A DNA stretch of 64,000 nucleotides, taken from NCBI GenBank assembly GCA_900471605.1, contig UCEY01000065.1, positions 70,417 through 134,416 of the forward strand, given 5' to 3'. Position numbers and translations under genes: made by a program. Every line of letters starts with the position of its first letter. Within the stretch, counting starts at the first letter, position 1. This document shows positions 1-6,975 of this stretch, one piece after another. Under the pieces are notes generated by a model. The model saw only the letters and a program-made list of their open reading frames with translations, was not told the DNA's origin and did no database searches. Source of the stretch: Hyphomicrobiales bacterium. Lineage in GTDB: Bacteria; Pseudomonadota; Alphaproteobacteria; Rhizobiales; Rhizobiaceae.

Positions 1-1
1 C

Positions 2-211
2 GGCGGCCAGTCGAGCAGCTCGGTCGGCACCGGCGGGTCCGCTGCCGGTTCAGGCAGCGGCTCCGGCTCCGCGTCGACGCTCGGCACTGGCGGCACGTCC
101 GCAGGCGGTGGCCAATCCAGCAGCTCCGTGGGCACCGGCGGTTCGGCGGCAGGCTCCGGCAGCGGGTCGGGCTCCGCATCGACGCTCGGGACCGGCGGCA
201 GCTCGGCCAAG
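2..211 (+). repeat. 105-bp in-frame tandem repeat, two copies visible
   Basis: Positions 2-106 and 107-211 encode the same 35-residue Gly/Ser unit and differ mainly at third codon positions. More copies may lie to the left of the window. A length divisible by three and silent differences fit a selected protein repeat rather than non-coding DNA. Confidence 0.8.
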
Positions 212-337
212 GACGGCACCTCGACCAGCTCCGTCGGTACCGGCGGCAGTGCGGCCGGCGCAGCCGGCCTGGAAAATGGACAGGGCAAGAAGGCATGTCC
301 TCCGGGCCAGGCCAAGAAAGACGGCGCGTCCTGCTAG
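2..337 (+). CDS. Gly/Ser-rich repeat protein, 3' part only
   Basis: This is the C-terminal part of a protein whose start lies before the window. The frame is open from the edge to the TAG at 335-337. It is almost entirely Gly, Ser, Ala and Thr, and consists of two copies of a 35-residue unit (GGQSSSSVGTGGSAAG followed by a GS run and SASTLGTGG). It then degenerates into a basic tail ending near KKACPPGQAKKDGASC. The next two genes carry the same GTGGSAA and STLGT blocks, so the three look like tandem paralogues. I do not recognise a family. An extracellular or surface role is an inference from the signal peptides of the two neighbours. Confidence 0.6.
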   Translation, partial: GGQSSSSVGTGGSAAGSGSGSGSASTLGTGGTSAGGGQSSSSVGTGGSAAGSGSGSGSASTLGTGGSSAKDGTSTSSVGTGGSAAGAAGLENGQGKKACPPGQAKKDGASC

Positions 338-397
338 TCCCACCCATCGGACGGGGGCGGTTCGTTCCGCCTTCGTCCTGTTCATAGGAGAGCCGAA

Positions 398-790
398 ATG
401 ACCTCGGCATCATTCGCATACAAAGGCACGTTCGCGCTGCCGCTGATATTGGCGACCATTACCGCGATCTCGGCCTTCGCCACCGAGACCGTCAAGCTCG
501 ACGACGGCACGACCTGCACCGTGATCGAGAGCACAGGCTCGACCGGCAACGGTACCTCGACATCCGTAACCGCAGGCGGCGGAAGCGTTTCTTCCTCGAC
601 GACAATCGACGGCAAGACGACCACCATGAACTCGGGCGGCGGCTCGGCTTCGTCCAGCGCCGGCTCGTCCGTCACGACCGGCACCGCCGGCAATCAGGCA
701 TTTTCGACGGCAAGCGTCACCAGGCCTGACGGAACCGTGATCACCCGCCGGTCGGACGGCACCTGCGACATCACCAAGCCTCAGAAATGA
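398..790 (+). CDS. Small secreted Ser/Thr/Gly-rich protein
   Basis: The gene encodes 130 residues. The start at 398 follows a GGAGAG ribosome site at 388-393. Residues 1-28 have a hydrophobic core and an Ala-x-Ala-like end (ISAFA|TE), as expected for a Sec signal peptide. The mature part begins with a short CTVIES stretch and continues into low-complexity Ser/Thr/Gly sequence. It ends with RPDGTVITRRSDGTCDITKP. Two cysteines in the mature part could form one disulphide. The stop overlaps the ribosome-site region of the next gene, so the two are co-transcribed. The function is unknown. Confidence 0.6.
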   Translation: MTSASFAYKGTFALPLILATITAISAFATETVKLDDGTTCTVIESTGSTGNGTSTSVTAGGGSVSSSTTIDGKTTTMNSGGGSASSSAGSSVTTGTAGNQAFSTASVTRPDGTVITRRSDGTCDITKPQK

Positions 791-801
791 AGGAGATAGA
801 C

Positions 802-1245
802 ATGTCGAAGACAATATCGCTGGCGGGCCTCGCCCTTCTGGCCTCGGTTGCCGCCACGCCCGTGCCTGCACAGGACTGCACCGCGGCCGGTACGGTCGGC
901 TCCGGCGGCAGCGCGGCCGCGGGCGGCACGTCGGCAAGCACGCTCGGGACCGCCGGCGCCTGCCGGACCGACGACGGCACCACATCCTCGATCGGCTCGG
1001 CAGGCAGTGCCGCGACGGCGGATGGCAAAGCCAGGAGCCAGACGAAGATCAACGAGAACCCGAACCAGCTGAAGGCCCAATCGAAAGCCCAGGCGATGGA
1101 CCAGGGCACCTTCAGCAAGTCGCAGACCAAGACCAGGGTCAAGGGCGACGAGCTGCAGAGCAAGACGCGCAGCATGTCCCACGTCCCGGGGCAGAAGCCG
1201 GTCAAAAGCACGACCGACAGCAATGTCGTCCTGCCGCAGGATTGA
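802..1245 (+). CDS. Small secreted Gly/Ser-rich protein with charged tail
   Basis: An ATG at 787 is in frame, but AAGGAG at 790-795 lies six bases before the ATG at 802, so the start is placed there (147 residues). Residues 1-23 form a Sec signal peptide ending near VPAQ. A Gly/Ser/Ala segment follows with the blocks GSGGSAA and SASTLGTAG that are shared with the gene at the window edge. From about residue 78 the sequence changes to a Gln/Lys/Ser-rich, non-hydrophobic tail that looks disordered. It is probably co-transcribed with the preceding gene. The family and function are not recognised. Confidence 0.6.
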   Translation: MSKTISLAGLALLASVAATPVPAQDCTAAGTVGSGGSAAAGGTSASTLGTAGACRTDDGTTSSIGSAGSAATADGKARSQTKINENPNQLKAQSKAQAMDQGTFSKSQTKTRVKGDELQSKTRSMSHVPGQKPVKSTTDSNVVLPQD

Positions 1246-1266
1246 ACCGGAACGGGCAGCCGGTTC
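1244..1266 (+). terminator. Hairpin at the end of the secreted-protein genes
   Basis: GAACCGG and CCGGTTC form a perfect 7-bp stem around a 9-base loop at the stop codon of the preceding gene. No T-run follows, so termination is uncertain. Confidence 0.3.
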
Positions 1267-1396
1267 CCACGTCGGCCCTGGCGGGGGATCCGGGCCGCCT
1301 CAGCGGCATCCTCTGCCAGTCACCATCTTTCCCCCGCCGGCCGGGAACTGAATCGCGGCTGGGCGCTTTCAGAAGCATGGACTTTGGAGAATGATG

Positions 1397-1600
1397 ATGA
1401 ACGAAGACACGTTTTCGCAGCTCAGCGCCATGAGCCAACACCTGCAGGAGCGCGCCCGTGCCTTGTCCGGCCAAGGCACGGATAACGACCTTGCGACGCT
1501 GATGTCGGCGCAGGCTCTGACGATAGAGGCCCTCAAAGCGCTCGGCGAGACTTTGAACAAGATCAACGGGCCGCTGGGGCTTGGGGCTGCGGGCGACTAG
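1397..1600 (+). CDS. Small hypothetical helical protein
   Basis: Three consecutive ATG codons occur at 1391, 1394 and 1397. The GGAG at 1386-1389 is best spaced for the one at 1397, giving 67 residues. The protein is predicted to be mostly helical and hydrophilic (NEDTFSQLSAMSQHLQERAR, later MSAQALTIEALKALGETL), with no signal peptide or membrane segment. Codon use and GC are like the neighbours. I do not recognise the family. It could be a small regulatory or structural protein. Confidence 0.5.
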   Translation: MNEDTFSQLSAMSQHLQERARALSGQGTDNDLATLMSAQALTIEALKALGETLNKINGPLGLGAAGD

Positions 1601-1706
1601 GCGGGACCGTCCTCCCTTCCGGTTCACGCGCCTGGTTTCGGCGGCATCAGCAGCCGGCGGGAACTTCAAGGAGGATGGGAGGTTCGGTCCGCAGGAGGAG
1701 AAAGAG

Positions 1707-1814
1707 ATGCATCGCAAACATGACCATCCGCACGAATTGGCGTTCTATATCGGGCTCAACGCAGCGCTCGGCTGCCTGATCGCCATCTGCATCCTGCTTG
1801 CGGCAGCGGCCTGA
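1707..1814 (+). CDS. 35-residue His-rich single-span membrane peptide
   Basis: The ATG at 1707 follows a very strong AGGAGGAG-type ribosome site at about 1692-1700. The peptide starts MHRKHDHPHE, with four histidines in ten residues. A single hydrophobic segment follows (about residues 11-35, LAFYIGLNAALGCLIAICIL) and ends in alanines. The strong ribosome site, the clean amphipathic head plus one membrane span, and the immediate stop support a real small gene. The His-rich head might bind metal, but that is inference. It stands alone between two other small unknown genes. Confidence 0.5.
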   Translation: MHRKHDHPHELAFYIGLNAALGCLIAICILLAAAA

Positions 1815-1824
1815 CGAGCACCTG

Positions 1825-1845
1825 CGTCGGCACCTGACGCCGACG
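1825..1845 (+). terminator. Hairpin after the small membrane peptide gene
   Basis: CGTCGGC and GCCGACG form a perfect 7-bp stem with a 7-base loop, 10 bases after the stop at 1814. A second short palindrome (GCCGGC) follows. There is no T-run, so it is only a possible terminator. Confidence 0.3.
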
Positions 1846-2005
1846 GCCGGCGCCAGGCGATGATCATCGGAACCAGCCGCTCAATTCTATCGTTCCGGGT
1901 GTCCGTTCGGTAACCATCCAACCAGCAAAATCCGCCGGCCGTTCTTGTCATATGCTAATTGTGGCAGAAGTTCGCTTCAGAACGATACGCCGAGGAAACC
2001 CGAAA

Positions 2006-2242
2006 ATGCCCAACCGAGTTCAGGGATACGGACGCACGCCCGCCACCGTGCATTGCTGGTCGGACGACGTCCCCAGCCAGACCTTCGGCTCGCTGGATAA
2101 AGCCTTGGCCTATTGCAAGAAGAACATCGGGGATCTTCCGGCCATCGAGGTTTTCGTGCATTGCGGCCAGGTGCCGGAGCCGATCATCAGCGGCGATGAA
2201 CTTGAGGCGCTGATGAAGAGGAAACGGCGCAGCCTGATCTGA
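2006..2242 (+). CDS. Small hypothetical protein
   Basis: An in-frame ATG exists at 1952, but the ATG at 2006 follows a GAGG element at 1992-1995 and begins a normal-looking soluble protein of 78 residues (MPNRVQGYGRTPATVHCWSD). It has two short segments with predicted helix and strand (FGSLDKALAYCKKNI, AIEVFVHCGQ) and a strongly basic end (MKRKRRSLI). There are three cysteines but no recognisable metal motif. The family is not recognised. It is followed by a 157-bp gap that probably holds the promoter of the importer genes. Confidence 0.45.
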   Translation: MPNRVQGYGRTPATVHCWSDDVPSQTFGSLDKALAYCKKNIGDLPAIEVFVHCGQVPEPIISGDELEALMKRKRRSLI

Positions 2243-2399
2243 CCCCGGCACGCCCCCGCGCCAAGGCAGGCGGCACGGGGTGACCGGCAAGCCGGCTCCC
2301 GGGATTCGGCGCTCCCATATTAAAGATGACTGAAGTTATCTTGTTATAACGAGCAGGAACGGCTATTCGCCATGTCCCGACCTTGAATCAGGACCTTCC

Positions 2400-3422
2400 A
2401 TGCTCACGTTAAAATCCGCCCTGACCGCGCTATCGATCGCCACAGTGTCCAGCCTGACCGTCTCTTCGGCATTCGCAGCGACGAAATACCCGCTCACCCT
2501 CGAAAACTGCGGCGTGCAGGTCAGCTTCCAGAAGGCACCCGAGCGGGCGATCGGGCTTGGCCAGAACAGCGCGGAAATCCTGCTGCTGCTCGGTCTCGAG
2601 GACAAGATGGCCGGCACCGCTTTCTGGCCGAGCAAGGTGCTGCCGAAGCTTGCCGAGGCCAATGCCAAGGTGAAGCTGCTGTCCGTGGAATTCCCGACCT
2701 TCGAATCGATCCTGGCGCAGGACCCGGACTTCGTGGCGGCTGCTTTGCCGAGCTTGCTCGGCCCGAGCAGCAAGGTCGCCAAGCGCGAGGATTTCGACAA
2801 GGTCGGCGTCCCGAGCTACCTCTCGCCCAGCACCTGCCTCAGCACCAAGGACGTCAAGGACCAGTACGGCAGCCGCGCACAGCTCTGGAACATGGACCTG
2901 CTCTACAAGGAGATCGACGAACTGTCGCAGATCTTCGATGTCGCCGACCGCGGCCAGGCGCTGATCGCCGATTTCAAGGCGCGCGAGGCGGCACTTCGCG
3001 CCGGCGTTTCCAAGGACGGCAGGAAGCTCTCCTATGTCTTCTGGTTCTCCAGCCCGAGCCCCTCGGCGGATGCCTATCTCGGCGGCAAGAACGCCGCTTC
3101 CGGCTTCATCGCCGACGTGCTTGGCGGCCATAACGCGGTGACCGCCGAAGCCGAATGGCCGACGCTCGGCTGGGAAAGCATCATCGCGCTCAATCCGGAC
3201 GTGATCGTCATCGCCAATCTCGATCGCAATCGGTGGGAACTCGACAAGCCGGAAGCCAAGATCAAGTTCCTGACCACCGATCCCGCTGTCAGCCAGATCG
3301 CCGCCGTGAAGAACAAGGCGATGGTTGTCATGGACGGCCAGGCCATGAACCCGACGGTGCGGACGATCTACGGCGCCGAACAGGTGGCCGAACAACTGAA
3401 GGCCCTCGGTCTCCTGAAGTGA
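2400..3422 (+). CDS. Periplasmic binding protein of an iron-siderophore/cobalamin-type ABC importer
   Basis: The protein has 340 residues with a signal peptide of about 26 residues (cleavage near AFA|A). The rest fits the FepB/BtuF class of binding proteins (COG0614): an N-terminal lobe starting YPLTLENCGVQVSFQKAPER, a long connecting helix, and a C-terminal lobe with LNPDVIVIAN. This class delivers ferric siderophores, haem or cobalamin to a FecCD permease. The permease and ATPase genes follow and overlap. No TonB-dependent outer-membrane receptor gene is nearby, so the substrate cannot be named from context. An iron chelate is the most likely guess. Confidence 0.8.
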   Translation: MLTLKSALTALSIATVSSLTVSSAFAATKYPLTLENCGVQVSFQKAPERAIGLGQNSAEILLLLGLEDKMAGTAFWPSKVLPKLAEANAKVKLLSVEFPTFESILAQDPDFVAAALPSLLGPSSKVAKREDFDKVGVPSYLSPSTCLSTKDVKDQYGSRAQLWNMDLLYKEIDELSQIFDVADRGQALIADFKAREAALRAGVSKDGRKLSYVFWFSSPSPSADAYLGGKNAASGFIADVLGGHNAVTAEAEWPTLGWESIIALNPDVIVIANLDRNRWELDKPEAKIKFLTTDPAVSQIAAVKNKAMVVMDGQAMNPTVRTIYGAEQVAEQLKALGLLK

Positions 3423-4459
3423 CCGGGGCACACAACTCCCTTCGGCAGTTTTTCGCCTTCGCGGCGGCGGTGGCGGCTTCGTTTGCCGCCATCGGTCTTG
3501 CCGTCGGCGTCAGTGTCGGGATAGGCGACCTGCCGATCCCGCTCGCCACGACCTTTTCCGCCGTCACCAACCGGCTGGGATGGACGGCGGTGGCGCTCAA
3601 CCGCATCCATGAAACGGTCATCTGGGATTATCGTCTCAGCCGGGCGCTGGTCGCGGCCTTCTGCGGCGCGGGCCTTGCCCTGTCGGGAGCGGTCATGCAA
3701 TCGCTGCTTCGCAACCCGCTGGCCGAACCCTATGTCCTCGGCATCTCGGCCGGTGCGTCCACCGGCGCGGTCTCGATCGTCATCCTCGGCCTTGGGGCCG
3801 GCACGATTTCGCTGTCGACCGGGGCCTTCGCGGGCGCCTTCGCGGCCTTCTTCTTCGTCGCCCTGCTGTCGAACGGCACCCGCGGCGGCGCGGATCGCAC
3901 GATCCTGGCCGGCGTCGCCGCCTCCCAGCTTTTCAACGCCTCGACCTCCTACATCGTCACCACGTCCGGCAATGCCCAGCAGGCGCGCGACGTGATGTTC
4001 TGGCTGCTCGGCAGTTTTGGCGGCGTGCGCTGGCCGGAACTGGCGCTGGTCTCGGTCATCGTCGGTATCGCGCTGGTGGCCTGTCTGCTTTATGCCCGCG
4101 TGCTCGACGCCTTCGCCTTCGGCGACGAAGCAGCCGCCGCGCTCGGCGTCAACGTGGCCCGGGCGCGGATCGTACTCTTCGCGCTGACGGCGATGATGAC
4201 GGCGACCATCGTCAGCATGGTCGGCTCAATCGGTTTCGTCGGGCTGGTCGTGCCGCATGTGGCGCGTTTCGTCGTCGGACCGCTGCATGTCCGGCTGCTG
4301 CCGGCCTGTGCGGTCGTCGGCGCCATCTTCATGGTCGTGGCGGACATTGCGTCCCGCACCCTCATCCCGCAGCAGGTCCTGCCGATCGGGGTCGTGACCG
4401 CCTTGGTCGGCGTGCCCTTCTTCTCCATCATCCTCTACCGGTTCCAGCGCGCGTCATGA
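3419..4459 (+). CDS. FecCD-family permease
   Basis: The frame is open far upstream, but sequence resembling a permease begins only after the binding-protein stop. The GTG at 3419 overlaps that stop (GTGA), giving 346 residues. About ten hydrophobic segments are visible. The typical FecCD landmarks are present: RLSRALVAAFCGAGLALSG-like sequence near the N-terminus, NPLAEPYVLGISAGAS, and GFVGLVVPHVAR near residue 270. It forms the inner-membrane channel of the importer and pairs with the ATPase that starts inside its stop codon. The family assignment is secure. The start codon is an inference from the overlap. Confidence 0.85.
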   Translation: MTGAHNSLRQFFAFAAAVAASFAAIGLAVGVSVGIGDLPIPLATTFSAVTNRLGWTAVALNRIHETVIWDYRLSRALVAAFCGAGLALSGAVMQSLLRNPLAEPYVLGISAGASTGAVSIVILGLGAGTISLSTGAFAGAFAAFFFVALLSNGTRGGADRTILAGVAASQLFNASTSYIVTTSGNAQQARDVMFWLLGSFGGVRWPELALVSVIVGIALVACLLYARVLDAFAFGDEAAAALGVNVARARIVLFALTAMMTATIVSMVGSIGFVGLVVPHVARFVVGPLHVRLLPACAVVGAIFMVVADIASRTLIPQQVLPIGVVTALVGVPFFSIILYRFQRAS

Positions 4460-5220
4460 CCATCAAGGCCGATAACCTCACCTGGAAAATTGGCAGGAAG
4501 ACCATCGTCGACGAGGTTTCCTTCGTGGCGCAGCCAGGCAAGATGCTCGGCCTGCTCGGGCCGAACGGTTCGGGCAAGACCTCGCTCCTGCGTCTGATCG
4601 CCGGATTGCGATCGCCGCATTCCGGCTCGATCATCCTCGAAGGCAGGGATCTGAAAACCATCGGCCGGCGCGCGATCGCAAGGCGCGTCGCCTTCGTCGA
4701 ACAGCACGCCACGACCAATGCCAATCTGAGGGTGGTCGACGTGGTGAAGCTCGGGCGGTTTCCGCACCGCTCGATGTTCTCCGGCTGGTCGCTTGCCGAC
4801 GACGAAGCCGTCGAAACGGCGCTGAGCCGTGCCGGCATGGCGCACAAGCGCAACGACCGCTGGCAGTCCCTGTCCGGCGGCGAGAAACAGAGGACCCATA
4901 TCGCAAGGGCGCTGGCGCAATCGCCGAAGGAACTCATCCTCGACGAGCCCACCAACCACCTGGATATCCAGCATCAGATCGGCCTGATGCGGCTGGTTTC
5001 GGGATTGCCGATGACCAGCATCATAGCGCTTCACGACCTCAACCACGCCGCGATGTTCTGCGATCATCTGATCGTCATGCAGAACGGCAGGATCGTTGCG
5101 TCAGGGACGCCGGAGGACGTGGTAACCGAAGCCCTGCTGCGCGACGTCTTTTGCGTCGAAGCGCGCGTGGAGGCCTCGCCGCATCATGCGCGGCCGCATA
5201 TCCACTACCTCGCCCGGTAA
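4456..5220 (+). CDS. ATPase of the FecCD-type importer (FepC/BtuD family)
   Basis: The protein has 254 residues. The start ATG overlaps the permease stop by four bases. Walker A (GPNGSGKT) is at residues 35-42, the signature LSGGE at 139-143, and Walker B (LILDEP) ends with D163-E164. A switch histidine occurs in ALHDLNHA. The length and motif spacing are normal for the family. It hydrolyses ATP on the cytoplasmic face to drive import. The gene ends 40 bases before the convergent iolB stop, and the two transcripts meet there. Confidence 0.9.
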   Translation: MTIKADNLTWKIGRKTIVDEVSFVAQPGKMLGLLGPNGSGKTSLLRLIAGLRSPHSGSIILEGRDLKTIGRRAIARRVAFVEQHATTNANLRVVDVVKLGRFPHRSMFSGWSLADDEAVETALSRAGMAHKRNDRWQSLSGGEKQRTHIARALAQSPKELILDEPTNHLDIQHQIGLMRLVSGLPMTSIIALHDLNHAAMFCDHLIVMQNGRIVASGTPEDVVTEALLRDVFCVEARVEASPHHARPHIHYLAR

Positions 5221-5259
5221 CGTCCGTCCGCGGCCGGCCTGCCGGCCGGGAGCCCGGCT

Positions 5260-6069
5260 TCAGGGATTGTCGCGTCTGAAGATCCAGTCGTGGTCCGGGT
5301 GGTTCCTGAACCGCCATTTGCGGATCGGGCCGGCCATGACGTTCAGATAATACATCTCGTAGCCATAGGGTGCGCCGCAGGGATGATGCCCTTTCGGCAC
5401 CAGCACCAGGTCGTGGTCCGAGACGGCCATCGTCTCGTCCAGTGAACCGTCCTCGGTGAACACCCGCTGGAAACCGAAACCCTGCGCCGGGTTCAGCCGG
5501 TGATAATAGGTTTCTTCCAGATAGGTCATGTCGGGGAAATTGTCCTCGTCGTGCCGGTGCGGCGGATAGGACGACCAGTTTCCGGACGGCGTGAAGACTT
5601 CGGTCACGAGCAGGCTGTCGGCGACGTCCCTGTCTTCCATGGCGATCGGGAAGATGTAGCGCGTGTTGGCGTCCTTGCCGCGGATGTTGAGGGAAAGCCC
5701 TTCCGGCCCGATCACCGCTGCCTCGCGGCCGGGCTTGGCGGGCGCCGTGCACACAGCCAGCGTGCAGTCCGAGGTTGCCGTGGCGCTCCAGTCAGAACCC
5801 GCCGGGATATAGACGCAATGCGGGGGCTTGCGCTCGAAGACGTTCATCCGGTCGCCGAGTTCGCCGAAAACCTTGCCGCTGCCGGAAATCTCCGCCTTGC
5901 CTTCGACAAGCACGAGAATGACTTCCGTATCGCCGGTCTTTTCCGCGGCGCTTTCACCGGGTTTCAGCCGGTAGAGACCGAAGCCCACATAACCCCAGCC
6001 GGCATCCTTGGGCGTGACGTCGTGCACCTTGCCGGATGAGCCCTTCGGCTTGCGCAGCAGGCTGCTCAT
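5260..6069 (-). CDS. iolB: 5-deoxy-glucuronate isomerase IolB
   Basis: The protein has 269 residues and is a KduI/IolB-type cupin. It converts 5-deoxy-glucuronate to 5-dehydro-2-deoxygluconate in the myo-inositol pathway. The metal-binding cupin motif is visible as PPHRHDED at about residues 169-176, and HRLNPAQGF follows near residue 190. The start ATG at 6069 overlaps the iolE stop (ATGA), so the frame that continues upstream is not coding here. It is the last gene of iolC-iolD-iolE-iolB. The assignment is firm from both sequence and operon context. Confidence 0.95.
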   Translation of the reverse strand: MSSLLRKPKGSSGKVHDVTPKDAGWGYVGFGLYRLKPGESAAEKTGDTEVILVLVEGKAEISGSGKVFGELGDRMNVFERKPPHCVYIPAGSDWSATATSDCTLAVCTAPAKPGREAAVIGPEGLSLNIRGKDANTRYIFPIAMEDRDVADSLLVTEVFTPSGNWSSYPPHRHDEDNFPDMTYLEETYYHRLNPAQGFGFQRVFTEDGSLDETMAVSDHDLVLVPKGHHPCGAPYGYEMYYLNVMAGPIRKWRFRNHPDHDWIFRRDNP

Positions 6070-6974
6070 GCCTTTGCTCCCTTGTCGAGGCCGGCCGCCT
6101 GCGCCATCGCCTTCAGCGAGGAAAGACCCATGCTCTGGTATTCGAAAGGATTGCGGACATCCGGATCCTGTTCCGCCTCGATCACCAGCCAGCCCTGATA
6201 GCCATGCTCGGCCGCGATCTTCAGCACCGGCGGGAAGCTGACGCCGCCTTCCTTGTCGCCCGGAACCGTGAAGACACCGCGACGAACGCCCTCGAGGAAG
6301 GAGAGGCCTTCGTTGCGCACCTGCGCGGCAATATCGGGCCTTACGTTCTTGGCATGGATATGCCCGACGCGCGCCATGTGATTTTTCGCGGCGCGCTCCG
6401 GATTGCCGCCGCCGAAAAGGCAATGGCCGGTGTCGAGCAGAAGCCTGGCATGCGGGCCGGTATTGGCCATCAGCTTGTCGATCTCGTCCTCGCTTTCGAC
6501 GATCGTGCCCATGTGGTGGTGGTAGACGAGCGTGATGCCCTGCCCCGCCGCAAATTCGGCCAGCGCCTCGACGCCTGCGCCGAAGGATTTCCACGCGTCG
6601 TCGGCCAGTTTCGGCCGGTTGTTGACGGGCTTGCCGTCGTCGCCGTGGATCGCGTTGGAGGTCTCGCAGACGATGATGACCTTGGAACCCATCGCCTTCA
6701 GGAGATCGAGCGCCGGCTGCATCGCTTGTCTCTCCTCCTCCAGGGAGTTCGTGAGAAGGTTCAGCGAATGCCAGCCTGAGACGTAACGAAGATTACGCGG
6801 CTCCAGCACGGCTTTCAGCGCTGCCGGTTCCTGCGGGAACTTGTGACCCTTCTCGATGCCGTCGAAACCGATCTTCGACGTTTCGTCGAGGCACTGGTCG
6901 AGGCTGATATGAGCGCCGAGCGTGCGGTCGTCGTCGTTGGACCAGGCGATGGGATTGGTACCGTAGAGAATCAT
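6066..6974 (-). CDS. iolE: Inosose dehydratase IolE
   Basis: The protein has 302 residues. It is a xylose-isomerase-like TIM barrel starting MILYGTNPIAWSNDD, typical of IolE. It dehydrates scyllo-inosose to the trione that IolD opens. Likely metal and active-site residues lie in TLVYHHHMGT, LLLDTGHC and GHIHAKNV. A longer in-frame extension exists, but an AAGGA element precedes the ATG at 6974, and the upstream extension overlaps iolD. There is one base between the iolD stop and this start, so the genes are translationally coupled. Confidence 0.95.
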   Translation of the reverse strand: MILYGTNPIAWSNDDDRTLGAHISLDQCLDETSKIGFDGIEKGHKFPQEPAALKAVLEPRNLRYVSGWHSLNLLTNSLEEERQAMQPALDLLKAMGSKVIIVCETSNAIHGDDGKPVNNRPKLADDAWKSFGAGVEALAEFAAGQGITLVYHHHMGTIVESEDEIDKLMANTGPHARLLLDTGHCLFGGGNPERAAKNHMARVGHIHAKNVRPDIAAQVRNEGLSFLEGVRRGVFTVPGDKEGGVSFPPVLKIAAEHGYQGWLVIEAEQDPDVRNPFEYQSMGLSSLKAMAQAAGLDKGAKA

Positions 6975-6975
6975 G

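Noticed and set aside
2..211. CRISPR-like direct repeat
   Set aside because: The two 105-bp units are contiguous, in frame and encode protein, with no spacers.
2321..2350. TGA-N9-TCT as a RirA/iron-responsive box
   Set aside because: The second half is TCT rather than TCA and there is no supporting second site, so it is not listed as a feature.
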